A stretch of 64,000 nucleotides of DNA from Dastarcus helophoroides (Eukaryota; Arthropoda; Insecta; Coleoptera; Bothrideridae): assembly GCA_028583605.1 (NCBI GenBank), contig CM053328.1, positions 14,691,107-14,755,106 on the forward strand, in the 5' to 3' direction. Below are positions 1-10,096 of this stretch, one piece after another. Under the pieces are notes generated by a model, which saw nothing but the letters and a program-made list of their open reading frames with translations, was not told the DNA's origin and did not search any database. Position numbers and translations under genes: made by a program. Positions within the stretch are counted from its first letter, which is position 1. Every line of letters starts with the position of its first letter.

Positions 1-865
1 GTGAAATTTTTGGCACTATCGCAAAACCTTTACTTCTTGCCGATTTTTAACTATAACTTTTTGATTTCATTAACGATTTAGGAAGGGAGTCGTTTTAAGG
101 ACGGCCCAACTGTATGAACCACTGTGAGAAAAGTGTCGCCTTCCTAAAATTATTTGCGAATGTAGCTCAAATTCAGTATTTATTAACATTGTTTACATTT
201 ACCTGATAAACCTGATAAAATTGTTGAAATTGATTTACACGTGCCTATGGTAATATAAAGAGAAAATTTGCTTCCAGCAGGGATGACAAGACGTGGTCCG
301 CGGGCCACAGGCGACCCGCTTAAGCTCTACTGTTTTACGTAAAATTTTTGAAAAAGAAAATGTCAAACAATTTGACAAAAACCTAAGAATCTATCATTTA
401 AAAGAAACATATGTTGTCAAGTCAAAAAACACTAAACATTTTCCATTCTTGAGAAAACAAAGTCCTTCGGATAGAAGTAAATATGGCCAGGAAATTCAAA
501 AATTAATAAACCAATTTAAATCGAGATTTAACATATTTCGATCCAAAGAAACTGCTTGTAGTTTCCATATTTTTTCTTAGTTATTTAATATACAACATAG
601 AAACAGTTCCAAATGAGTACAAGTGAAATTAATAGATTTCCAAAACAACACCAATTTGAGAATCAAATTTCACGATATGGACATTTAAAAATTCTAGTAA
701 AATTACCTAAATGACTTTTACTAAATTTCCACGATTATTAGGCATGCAATGCAAATCATGAAATATTTTGGACATGAGCGTAGGCAAGGGGGGGCAACAA
801 CAATCATTTTAAAAAACTCAGGGGCAAAAAAGAAAACCTTCTGACTTAGTAATGGGTATTTTCAC
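1..865. other. Unassigned AT-rich sequence
   Basis: No recognisable gene. A 95-codon open frame at 293-580 on the + strand is rich in Lys, Phe and Ser, starts at a GTG and matches no family I recognise; it is probably chance. A short imperfect hairpin lies at about 77-148, where TTTAGGAAGG pairs with CCTTCCTAAA. Confidence 0.4.
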
Positions 866-879
866 TTAAAAACTACATA

Positions 880-2850
880 ATTGGGGACATCGCATTTTCA
901 AATTAAAGTCAAAATTTTGAAAAATGCCCAATCTTAAAAAAAATCTTTCGGAGAACTTTAAGAAATGTCGAAATTTCAAAAAAGCGGGAATGTAAATAAA
1001 CAAAATTTCCAAACGTAAATTTTTGTGAAAAAGTTGTAATTTCCAGAACAAGTCGAATTCACGTAAAAAATGCAACTTTTAAAAATAGTTCTCTCAGAAT
1101 TTTTATTTTATTTCAATTTTGTCATATTTTTGTTATTTTTCTGGAATTCTTTTTCTCAAAATTTCCGAAAAATATTCTTCTAGGATTGTTTAGATTTCTG
1201 TAAAAATTTCAGTCCAATGTGACAAAATTAACGAATTTTGTGAAATAGTCTAAATGTTTGGAAATAATTCAATTTTTAATGGAAATGTCTAGAAACAGAT
1301 AAAATCGAATTTTGAGATAAAAGTCAAAATTTGGAGAATAAGATAAATTTTGGACAAGTTGAAATTATCGGGAATCAAAATTTTTAAAAAACCCATAAAA
1401 AATAAACGAAAAATATTCAGGATTTTTGAAAATTACGTTACAATTTCCAAAAAAATATTGAACTTACCAGAATATATTTCAAATTTCCAAAAGAAGGTTC
1501 AATTTTAAGAGGAAAATTTAAAAAATTGATATTTTCAACGAATCATATTGAAAATAAAACCTAACTTTTCTCGAAAACTTGAGAAATGTTCAAAATTCAA
1601 AAAAAAAGTCAGAATTTTTAAGTCTAATTTTGTGAAAAAACGCAATTTTCAAAAAAAAGTCCACCTCTGAGAAAGAAAAATTGCAAGTTTCAAAAACTTT
1701 GTTCTCAAAATTTAAAATTCAGCAAAGATGTTGAATTTACAAGAAATCTTTTTCTCGAAATCCCCAAAAATATTTTTCGCAACAACAGAAAAATGAACAT
1801 TTTCAGAATCATAAAACCATTTGATCCTTAAGTCGTAGTTTATTAAAAAAGATAAATATTCAAGAAAATAACAAAATTTTAACATAAATAAACCATTTTT
1901 GAAAAAATTCAAAAAGTAGGATTTTGAAAATAGAATCGAAATTTCGAAAAAGACAAATTTTGAGGAACTGGCGAATTTTAGGTAGCAGACTATTTTAGAA
2001 AAATTTGAAATTTTGAAAAAGAAAATATATATACCAAGAAAAAGAAAACATTTATTGAAATATTAAATATTGGATATTGAGATAAAAATCAAGATTTCCT
2101 GACAAAGGCAAACTTTAGGAAACCAGTCTAAAAGAATCAAAATCTAAAAGATCGAAATTTTCAGCTTTATGTTCAGCAAAATATGGGAATTTGAAAGAAA
2201 AATTTGAGAAATTTGGAAAAAACGAAATTTCGAGAAAACTTCGAAATGAACCAAACATTGTCCAAAGATAGTCAAATTTAAAAAAAGTCAAAATTAAAAA
2301 CAATAGTCATACCCCCGAGAAAAACACGATATTGTAAGAGAAATTTTGCAAAAAATCTAAATTTTGAGAAAAACAGAAAATGTTAAATATTGTGATGACA
2401 CACATTTTGACAAACAAGTTGAAACTTCCAGAAATTTGAATTAAAAAAGGGTTGAAATTTTCCAAGTAATTTTTGTCCTTTTACAAAAAATTTAAATTTC
2501 CAAAAAATATACCTTTTTGTCAGAAGATCGACCAGATTTCGAGAAAAAAGCAAATTTTAATAAAGCTGAAATTTTCAGAATCAAAAAACTTGAAATTTTC
2601 AGAAAAAGTCCAATTTTGAGTAATGGCGAAATTTCAGAAACGAGGAACTTTTAAATTCGAAATTTTAACAGTCATGTTTGATAAAAGAAGTCGAATTTTA
2701 TAAATAAATGCGAAATTTCGAAAAAAAGACACATTTCCCAAAAAACTATACGAAACTTGGGAAAAAAGTAGAATTTTCGAAAAAATGTTTCAAGGAAAGG
2801 ATGAATTTTGAAGAATTAAAAACTCCTCCAATTGAATACATACAAATTTT
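880..2850. repeat. Degenerate AAATTTCGAAAAAG-type low-complexity block
   Basis: Nearly 2 kb made of reshuffled short words such as GAAATTTCGAAAAA, CAAATTTTGA and AAAGTCGAAATTT at irregular 12-25 base spacing. Open frames here are short and strongly Phe/Lys biased, as the base composition predicts. The same words, often in the opposite orientation, fill most non-genic DNA of the window. I read it as very old satellite-like or transposon-derived sequence. No coding function is supported. Confidence 0.7.
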
Positions 2851-2865
2851 CAGTTTTTTTTTAGT

Positions 2866-3100
2866 TTATTCCACTCGCAAAAGGTAACCCTATTATGCCT
2901 TCAAAGCATTGCGAGTAGGATGCGGAAACAAGGATAGATGGCGATAAACCGCCTTTTTAAACAAGGATAGGTTGTAATTTTTGGGGAAAATTCCTTTCGG
3001 TAACAAGTTCCATAACTTGGAAGTTCTATAGAAAAAAAGAGTCTCCGTAGACAGAAGTCCTCACTGTGTCAAGCTGGACCGCACAGGAATTTGCTGTCTC
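2866..3100 (-). mobile_element. LINE 3' end, copy 1 (C-terminus of reverse transcriptase)
   Basis: Read on the minus strand this encodes the C-terminal tail of a non-LTR retrotransposon polyprotein, including TLFFYRTSKLWNLLPKGIFP followed by NYNLSLFKKAVYRHL and a stop. The FFYRTxxLWNxLP...F...YNL..FK..V.RHL pattern is characteristic of CR1/Jockey-type LINE proteins. About 235 bases are shared with 8909-9140 at roughly 90% identity. A 7-base T run shifts the frame just before this segment in both copies. Only the 3' end is present, as expected for 5'-truncated LINE insertions. Confidence 0.75.
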
Positions 3101-3123
3101 TGTGGGAAAATTACTAGAGAAGA

Positions 3124-3979
3124 CTGGGGTATTCTGGACCACGGGGAATTGCGGACCAGCTTCAATTTTTTTCTCTAATAGAGGTTGATAGCTACTTAAC
3201 TGTCGTCGGCTAGCCTCATGTTAAGCTCATTTTTACTTCGGTACTCGACTTGTGTACACGAACCGTTACCTCGCTTCGATACCAAATAGAAATGGGATAC
3301 TTCGAATTTTTTTTCACTTCAGAGTGTCCTCTAATTTGACCACACTTCTCGAGAACCAACTCCGGTAAATATCTTTATAATATTCGCGGAACCTTAAGGC
3401 TTCGACAAGAATATGAAGTTTTATTGTGTTACTCATATGCAGCCATATTGTAAAAAATGACCTTCGGGTAATTACAGATCACTTTTGTCGTGGATCACTC
3501 AATTCTTTACATTTCACAAGCTAATTTCGTGTATTTGATGCATATAAGTAATTATTCATGCAAATTTTCAGCACAGCATTATTTTTCGGCAATTTCTAAT
3601 AAATTTTTGGTAAATGATAATTTCGTTTCGAACTAATTTTCATTGCCATTTGTCACTCCACTTCACTTTGTTTCTCTTTCATAATAAATCTTCTGCATTC
3701 TGAATTCTGAATCAAAAACAAGAAGGTTTTTCTATTACATTTTTTCATTTCTAATCGATTTACAAAGTGGTCCGTAATTCCCCGACATTTTTCAAAATCG
3801 CAAAAATGCAATTTTTGCGCCAACTGTTATAAGTTGTCCAATTTAATACAATTTGACCAAACTGTTGCGACCCAAAGAGAGATTATTAGTTGTACTACAA
3901 ATTCAATTTGAAATTTTCAGAAAAAAATATTTTTTGCCAGTTTTTAACCAACATAAAAAAGCGGTCTACAATACCCCAG
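3124..3979. mobile_element. Non-autonomous DNA element with terminal inverted repeats
   Basis: The left end CTGGGGTATTCTGGACCAC (3124-3142) and the right end, read in reverse, CTGGGGTATTGTAGACCGC match at 15 of 19 positions. Inside, a second subterminal word, GGTCCGCAATTCCCC-like, recurs inverted near 3150 and 3770. No transposase frame is visible over its 856 bases. The superfamily was not determined, and no clear target duplication was seen. Confidence 0.6.
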
Positions 3980-4510
3980 CCTCCCCTACTATATAAGCCC
4001 CTTGAGTACACTTCACTTTTTTAAGGAAAAAAACCTGATTTTCAGGGTAACTCCTCCTCAGAACACTTTGTTTTTTGATGATTTTGCCCTGTTTTTATAA
4101 GGTAGAAGGCATGCTATACAAACCCATGTAGATGGGCCTGTTCAGCAGAACAGTTCAAATTTAATGATTCTAGAAATCAGCCCATTGAACAAAATAAAAA
4201 AAATTAAACATATAAGGCCCCCTCAACACAATATTTTTTTTATGGAATCTCACAAATTTTTCAAAGTATCTTGAAAAAACTTAAAATTTTAAGGAAGCTG
4301 CCTTGTTTTTCTATTGGTCCACTTCAGCACAAAAATCAATACAAATTTCAGGCAAACAATTTCACCGTTGAAAACACTTAAAATTCGCCTTTTTGCCTTG
4401 TTTTTTGTTCGGTCACTTCAACGAAACATATGTTATTGTGATTCCTCTATAATAATAATAAAATTCCAACAAACTTTGTTTAAATATTTAGGTTACATTA
4501 ACAATATAAA
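3980..4510. other. Intergenic, no feature recognised
   Basis: AT-rich sequence with no gene-like signal. A 75-codon frame at 4314-4541 runs into the TIR of the following element and is not credible as a gene. Confidence 0.5.
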
Positions 4511-4512
4511 TA

Positions 4513-5842
4513 CAGGGTGGACCATAAGTAATGATATATAGAGCTAGGGTGGATTTTTCGTACAAAAATAACGTGATTTAGCCACATTTACCTTTTACCA
4601 AAAGTTGATATTAACCGAGAAACAGGGCGTCAAAGTTGAAATTTTTTAAACATTTTTTCGCATAACTGATGAACACATTTTACTATAGGCAAGAAATTTG
4701 GCATGGGGGGGTTTCTTTGGTCAAGAAATTCTAATTTGCTAAGAGATTGCCAGAGGGCGTCACCTGCGCTATCTTATATTATTCCAAAGCACCACAACTT
4801 TTTTGTGCCTTCATGTACACTTGTTTTAAATAGACGCTTTTGTTTATCCACATTTTTTAAGTAAAAAAGGCATACTTTCTAAATATTGATACAAGCAACC
4901 GTTTTCAAAATGTTTGCCGCACGTTTATTTTAAGTTATGTAAATGTGAATTTTTCGCGGTAGATTTCAAAATAAAAGTACTAAAACTGACTCTAAAATAG
5001 TTTATAGCAAATATTACTCTATTGATGTTATCATCCCACATATTTTTTAAATTTCTAAAGCAAATTTAAATAAAATATCAAAACAAAATTTATTTTCAAA
5101 AATAAATATTTGAAAAATGACCTTTGACATGTAAAAGGATTGTAAAGGAATTGTAAACACTTAAAAATTTGGCTGTCTTTTATTGAAATTTATATTCAAA
5201 TATCTGCAATGACCACCCAGACTATTAAAATTTTCTTGTGTGGATTCAGAAATCGTATCTCACATTTCTATGTTAGAAAATAAATAATGATTTAATTTTT
5301 TTCATTTTCTTTATCGAAATTTTCAAAATGTATGTAACAATATTATCAGTAAAGTAACATTTGACATAAATTACTTTGAAAGTCTACTTGAAAAGTTTAA
5401 TATCTTAGTAACTTAAAACGAAGCCACTTCAAACTTTAAAGGTAAATATTTTGGAAACGGTTGCTCGTATCAACTTTCAGTAGGTATGCCTTTTTTACGT
5501 AAAAATATGGAGAAATAAAATTATTCATTTAAAATTAATATACGTGGGCACACAAAAAAATTATGATGATTTACATTCATGCAGGATAGCGCCCCCTATT
5601 AGCTATTGATAATATGTTAGCAAATTAGAGTTTGTCGCCTTAAGAAATTTCCTTGTGCCGAATTTGGTGCTTATATTACAATTTATTCAGTAGTTATTCG
5701 AAAAGCTCTTTGTATTTCAACTTTAACATCCTGTATCTCTGCTAATATCAACTTTTGGTATAAAGTAAATGGAGCTAAATCACCTTAATTTTATACGAAA
5801 AATCCACTCTTGCTCTAGTATCATTACTTAAGGTCTATCCTG
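4513..5842. mobile_element. Long foldback DNA element with TA target duplication
   Basis: Starts CAGGGTGGACCATAAGTAAT and ends in the inverted counterpart (reverse read CAGGATAGACCTTAAGTAAT), flanked by TA at 4511-4512 and 5843-5844 as for Tc1/mariner-type elements. The inverted arms reach far inward: the AACCGTTTTCAAAAT region near 4905 pairs with ATTTTGGAAACGGTT near 5450, so each arm is about 400 bases around a spacer of about 500 bases. The centre is AT-rich with no transposase frame. Total length is 1,330 bases. Confidence 0.8.
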
Positions 5843-5880
5843 TACGTACCTAGTATTGTACACATTTTTGTTATTCTCAG

Positions 5881-5979
5881 CTTAAAGATAGTGACGAAGT
5901 TGTTGATGTTATGGATGGTGTGCTCTTTAAGGGGGAGATGGTGTTCCCGAAGACGCTGGTGAGGGATATGGTGCTTTAA
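5881..5979 (+). CDS. Possible terminal exon of an unidentified host gene
   Basis: A splice-acceptor-like tract (TTTTTGTTATTCTCAG) ends at 5880. It is followed by 32 codons and TAA, including VVDVMDGVLFKGEMVFPKTL. The base composition is clearly richer in G and C, with codon use unlike the flanks. An AATAAA at 6070-6075 lies 91 bases past the stop. I do not recognise the protein and found no upstream exon in the window. The foldback element 4513-5842 would then sit inside the last intron. It may equally be a decayed transposon fragment. Confidence 0.35.
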   Translation, partial: LKDSDEVVDVMDGVLFKGEMVFPKTLVRDMVL

Positions 5980-6069
5980 TCCCCTCTGTGTAGCTGCAAA
6001 ACAAATATAGTTTGTATTGTATACAGACGCATACTATAATGCTATTTTAAATTCACATCTATTTTACTT

Positions 6070-6075
6070 AATAAA
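6070..6075 (+). terminator. AATAAA polyadenylation signal candidate
   Basis: Lies 91 bases downstream of the TAA of the candidate terminal exon 5881-5979. The hexamer is common by chance in such AT-rich DNA. Confidence 0.3.
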
Positions 6076-6122
6076 TATGTTTTTCCTTGTGGTTTGTTAA
6101 ACAGCTTATAACTGCTGTAAAA

Positions 6123-6431
6123 TTAAATAGTAGAGACATTTTTCTTACCCAACAACCGCCTTGTAAAAAACATCCCTCGAAGTTTGGGAGCCAAACCGTA
6201 AAACGACATTTTTTTTCCAGGGAAACAAACTTGTAATATGTCCTGATGTACATAATTTATCACAATATCTGTTTTATAATAAAAACCATCATGATTTGGC
6301 TCTTCAGAATTGAAACAAACTGCAGCTTTGAGTATAGCTATCCATACTTCTACTTCTTTCTGGTTTCTGTATTTTATCGTAACGTCTTTTAGCACACTCA
6401 TGTGGTTGGATGTCGACTTTAATCTGACCAT
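6123..6431 (-). CDS. Unassigned 102-codon frame downstream of the MMP
   Basis: Lys/Val-rich frame containing VEVWIAILKAAVCFNSEEPN and ILQVCFPGKKMSFYG. It has no motif I can name. It lies just 3' of the broken MMP on the same strand. TTTTTAATAG directly before its ATG resembles an acceptor, so it could be an exon or part of the same captured block. A missing last hemopexin blade was considered, but no convincing blade repeat is visible. Confidence 0.2.
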   Translation of the reverse strand: MVRLKSTSNHMSVLKDVTIKYRNQKEVEVWIAILKAAVCFNSEEPNHDGFYYKTDIVINYVHQDILQVCFPGKKMSFYGLAPKLRGMFFTRRLLGKKNVSTI

Positions 6432-6540
6432 CTATTAAAAAGGCAAACACATTTACCTAAAAACAGTAGCAAAAAAATATCAAATTCATAATGCATTTTA
6501 TATTTAAAGAAATATAAATTTCTATATCTGAATGCTCTGC

Positions 6541-7915
6541 TTATATTTGGAGGTATTCCAACAAATAATTCTGAAGTAAGGCCTTTTTCTTCGATCTAAA
6601 CAAAAACTCATCAAACTCAATATATAAGACTTTATCATGAAATATATATGTTTTTCCAGAATAAGTTTTAAATATTGCATCAATTCTTTTTCCTATATTA
6701 TAATTTTCAATAGATTGACCATTATATCCACTTTTAACATTAAAAGTTGAAAAATCAATTAAATAATATAAATTTTTAACAACTATTAAAACATAATCTG
6801 AAGGTCTTCGATAAATATGTGAAATTTCGTGAAAATCATCTGGCAAAAAGTATAAATAATCTTTAATTAATTCGGTTCTTTATCATAAGTCATATCTTTT
6901 AAATTGACTAACCAAACATATTTCTTATAAAAAATATACATATGATAATTTGCAATTAAAAATGTATCAATTTCTTTATTAAAATCACATAAATTACCAA
7001 CTGTATTTTTGGCTTCGCCTCTAGGCTGGCCTGCGAAGCCCACAGTAGGTTTAACTGTTTTTGTTATTGTTGTTGTTGTTGTTTGTATTAATTCATATTT
7101 TAATCGTTCAGGTCGGCCATATAAATATTGAATTGCCCACATATCGACTTGAATTAATTTATCAATATCACCTTTATAATAGGAGTACATAATTAAATTA
7201 TTATTTGCAGAATGTTCAATACCTAACGTGTGTCCGATTTCGTGTACTAATACTGTATAAAAATTAGTCTGACCGTCAGGTGTATTGCCTGGTTCACCAA
7301 AATACCAATGTTCTGATTTATCAAAATGAATTACTAGACATTCATAATTATTTGAAAGAAAGCCATGCACTAAAACATTACCTTTTCCATCAAAACTGCT
7401 AGAACATCTTTCTTTTTGGCACCGTAAATTATGATTATGTTGAAACAGCGTATTAGAAAATGAAACAAATATGTCTGGTTTAACACTATTGTAATTAAAC
7501 TTTAAATTTGAAACAGACTGCCACTGATCAGAGGCTTTTTGTGCTAATTCTTTCATTTCGTTTATAGCTAACGACAAATACCATTTAAGAGTTGTTTTAT
7601 TCCATTTTTGATAATGAATTCTATAAGCTGTTGGATTACCTTTAACGCAACATCTAGGTTTACTAATCAAAGCAAGTGTTTCTTGATTTAATGTTCCATC
7701 AGTTGATAAATTATAGAATTCTTGAAACCTTATTAATGCTTCATTGGTATGCGAAGCACTAGTCAAAAACGTTTCTGTTAATGATCCATTACTCTCTAAA
7801 TACCCAAATTGCTCTAGATAATGAGTAATATTCATTTCCAAGTGTCCCTGCAAGGGACTACCTGATAAGGTTGAAATACTGAGAAATAGTAAAAAATACT
7901 GACAGACCTCAACAT
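6541..7915 (-). pseudogene. Matrix metalloproteinase (matrixin), intronless, two frame breaks
   Basis: Zinc endopeptidase of the matrixin family, normally secreted or membrane-bound and acting on extracellular matrix. In order: a hydrophobic signal-like stretch (about 7905-7850, LLFLSISTLSGSPLQG); a peptidoglycan-binding-like prodomain; a cysteine-switch-like PRCCVKGN (family PRCGxPD/N); a catalytic domain with SFDGKGNVLVHGF, the zinc site HEIGHTLGIEHS and a Met-turn LIMYSYY; a Thr-rich hinge; then two or more hemopexin-like blades (KRIDAIF and GKTYIF are recognisable). It has no intron, unlike typical insect MMP genes. Frame changes occur twice: at an A6 run (7891-7896), between the ATG at 7915 and the signal peptide, and near 6880, inside the hemopexin region. 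The C-terminal Cys that closes the propeller is missing. It may be a retrocopy, or a gene from a virus or large mobile element; the frame breaks may be decay or homopolymer errors. Confidence 0.8.
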
Positions 7916-7962
7916 CTCATTTATTACAATAGGAATCATCAATTACCGTTTAAGTGGACTTT

Positions 7963-8357
7963 TTATGGGTATTTCTTCCTGGGAAAATAATTAAAATTAC
8001 ACACAAATTCCTTTTCACGTAAATTTATTTCTTTTTCATTTATTTTATCGGCCTTATATAAATGCAATAACCGTCTATAAAATCTATAAATTAACTTATA
8101 TTCTTCTATTCTTTTGGATATTTTTAATCTCTTATCTAAGATTTCTATTACCCCCGTACCAAGAGATAAACAAACTAGTGTAGGTAGGGCTAACGAAGAT
8201 AGTCCTGATGCACTAAATGATAATTTACTAATAGAAAATAAGCTTCCAATTTTATAAAAATATATGTAACTTTTTCTGTATACATACAACCGTTTTTTTT
8301 TAAATATTCGACTATGTCTTCCTGAAGATAAATCTTTGATTCAGAATATTTTTCCAT
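7963..8357 (-). pseudogene. Small predicted two-helix membrane protein, one frame break
   Basis: From an ATG at 8357 the frame gives MEKYSESKIYLQEDIVEYLK and then shifts in an A9 run (8293-8301). The second frame, to 7963, has two hydrophobic stretches (IGSLFSISKLSFSASGLSSL and ALPTLVCLSLGTGVIEIL) and a basic, helical C-terminus with EEYKLIYRFYRRLL. The layout resembles small two-TM proteins repeatedly found in repeated DNA of invertebrates and, loosely, SLATT-type two-TM proteins; that similarity is from memory and unverified. It ends 48 bases before the MMP ATG on the same strand, so the two look like neighbours from one captured block. Confidence 0.45.
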
Positions 8358-8908
8358 TTATAACATATAGATAATATATAATTTTTTTAATTACATTCAA
8401 AAATTGAAATAGTATTATCACCGAAGGGTGCGGAGCACAAGTCAAAGACGGTTCACGAGTGGACAAAGGCGAATCTTTTCTCATTCAAACTACACGTTTA
8501 AAAGAATATAATATGTCAAAAAAATATTTGCCTCTGTTTATATTAATTATTATATATATAAAGTAATAGCCACATAAAAGAGAAGAATTCATTTGCAATT
8601 GTGTGCAATATTTTTTCCGCTACTTAATAAATATTTTTTAATTTTTTCTGGTGGAGAGGTTTGAAAACTATCAAAATATAAAATATTTTTTAAATACTGG
8701 ATTGTTTATGTAACACACTCAGTGTGAGCCATAACAATTAGATGGTTAAAAATTAATTATACACAAGGAAATATCTTGCTTAGAGTAAATGTTAAATAAT
8801 TTTTCATTAGTTATTTTTGATAAAATATTCAAGTTAGGTTAACACTAGAATACTGTTCTGATGTTTGGAGTTCAGCCCCAAAGCACATTTTAGCTCTTTT
8901 TCTTAAGT
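8358..8908. other. AT-rich spacer upstream of the two-gene block
   Basis: No gene seen. A less AT-rich patch at about 8420-8480 (CACCGAAGGGTGCGGAGCAC) stands out but matches no site I know. Confidence 0.4.
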
Positions 8909-9333
8909 TCAATCCACTCGCAAAGGATAGCCCTATTATGCCTTTAAAGTACCACGAGTAGGATGCGGAAACAAGGATAGATGACGATGAACCGCCTTCT
9001 TAAACAAGGATAGTTTGTAATTTTTGGGGAAAATTCCTTTCGGTAACGCGTTCCATAGCTTGGAAATTCTATAGAAAAAAAGAGTCTCCGTAGACAGAAG
9101 TCCTTACTCTGTCAAAGTGGACCGTAAAGGAATTTGCTGTATCCGACTGTCTTGTATGCCTCAAGATTCTTGCCCTTTGGGGGATCAATCCTATTAGTTC
9201 CTGCGAGCATCTTCCATGTTTTACTGCATGAACCAGGGGGTGCAAGCGCCTCAGTATTTATATTTTTATCACATGCGGCTCGCGCAAAATTTTTAGCCTT
9301 GTAATTGGCCCGCTGTAAAAAAAGGTTGCTCAT
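8909..9333 (-). mobile_element. LINE 3' end, copy 2, with upstream polyprotein fragment
   Basis: 8909-9140 repeats the C-terminal LINE segment of 2866-3100 (SKLWNALPKGIFPKNYKL on the minus strand). Upstream, 9112-9333 encodes RANYKAKNFARAACDKNI and LAPPGSCSKTWKMLAG, which resembles the linker between endonuclease and reverse transcriptase in Jockey/CR1-type LINEs. Joining that linker directly to the C-terminus means the RT core is deleted, so this copy is internally rearranged. Confidence 0.6.
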
Positions 9334-9400
9334 CTATCTGTTTTATTTTTGTGACGATCTCCATTTTATCCGTAGTTTGATTTAAATTTGGCATTGCTGG

Positions 9401-9542
9401 CACTTAAGATAGCGAAGTGAGTTTTTTTTCCCTTGGGGCCCTTGTACTCAGCCTGATTCAGAGAGAGTCTCATGTACCCCCAAATTTACTTGTCGGCTTA
9501 GTACGTCTTTTACCGGCGCCCAACGTGGGGCGAACCGTTGCA
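9401..9542 (+). repeat. Truncated 5' LTR of the gypsy element
   Basis: 142 bases matching the end of the 3' LTR (15540-15680), from CACTTAAGATAGCGAAGTGA to GAACCGTTGCA. The first ~975 bases of the LTR, present at the 3' side, are missing; the sequence left of 9401 is unrelated. Both copies end in CA. Confidence 0.8.
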
Positions 9543-9570
9543 ATTTACCGGCGCCCAGCATGGGGCTCAC
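9543..9570 (+). other. Primer-binding-site region of the gypsy element
   Basis: Directly after the LTR end comes ATTTACCGGCGCCCAGCATG. The word CCGGCGCCCAACGTGGGG also occurs just inside the LTR end (about 9513-9530), so the region is a near-duplicate. I could not assign a tRNA, and the expected TGG start is not clean. Confidence 0.4.
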
Positions 9571-10096
9571 TTTCGCAAGCTTTCGTGTGTTTCCTTTTGG
9601 AGTTTTAGGTTTAATTTTTTTTTAATTTGACACATTTTCATCAACTTAAGCGAATTCTCTTGGGACTTATCCTTTAGTTTTTTTGTGGTTGTTGACTTGT
9701 TTGAGCCAGATTACGCTTCCTTTTTTGGCCGATTTCTAGACATTGCTTACTGCCTTTGGTAGTTGTCAGTAGTTGTTATTGCTTAAGATAGTTGTCTCTT
9801 TATTGCCCTTATTTAGATAGATATTTGGTAACAATTTAAGATTTATAGTAGACGATTAAAGTTGTGATAGAAGACTTGAATTTTTTTTATTGAATTCTAT
9901 TTTTGGAGAGTTGTGTTTAGGAATTTAGGTTATAGTTATAATAGTACGTGGGTTCGATTTATCTTAGTCATTTTGGCTCTAATTTGTTTGGATTTTTCTT
10001 TGTTATTTATTTATTTTTTTCTTTTCCTTTAAAGCTTTTTTAGGAATTTAAAGAGCCTATTTATTAGTTACTGTAGACATAGACGGAAATTTAATC

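Noticed and set aside
293..580. 95-codon frame near the left edge
   Set aside because: GTG start, no family signature and a composition equal to the local background.
6123..6431. Fourth hemopexin blade of the MMP
   Set aside because: No convincing blade repeat (DAAF-, YxFxG-type) could be placed; left as unassigned.
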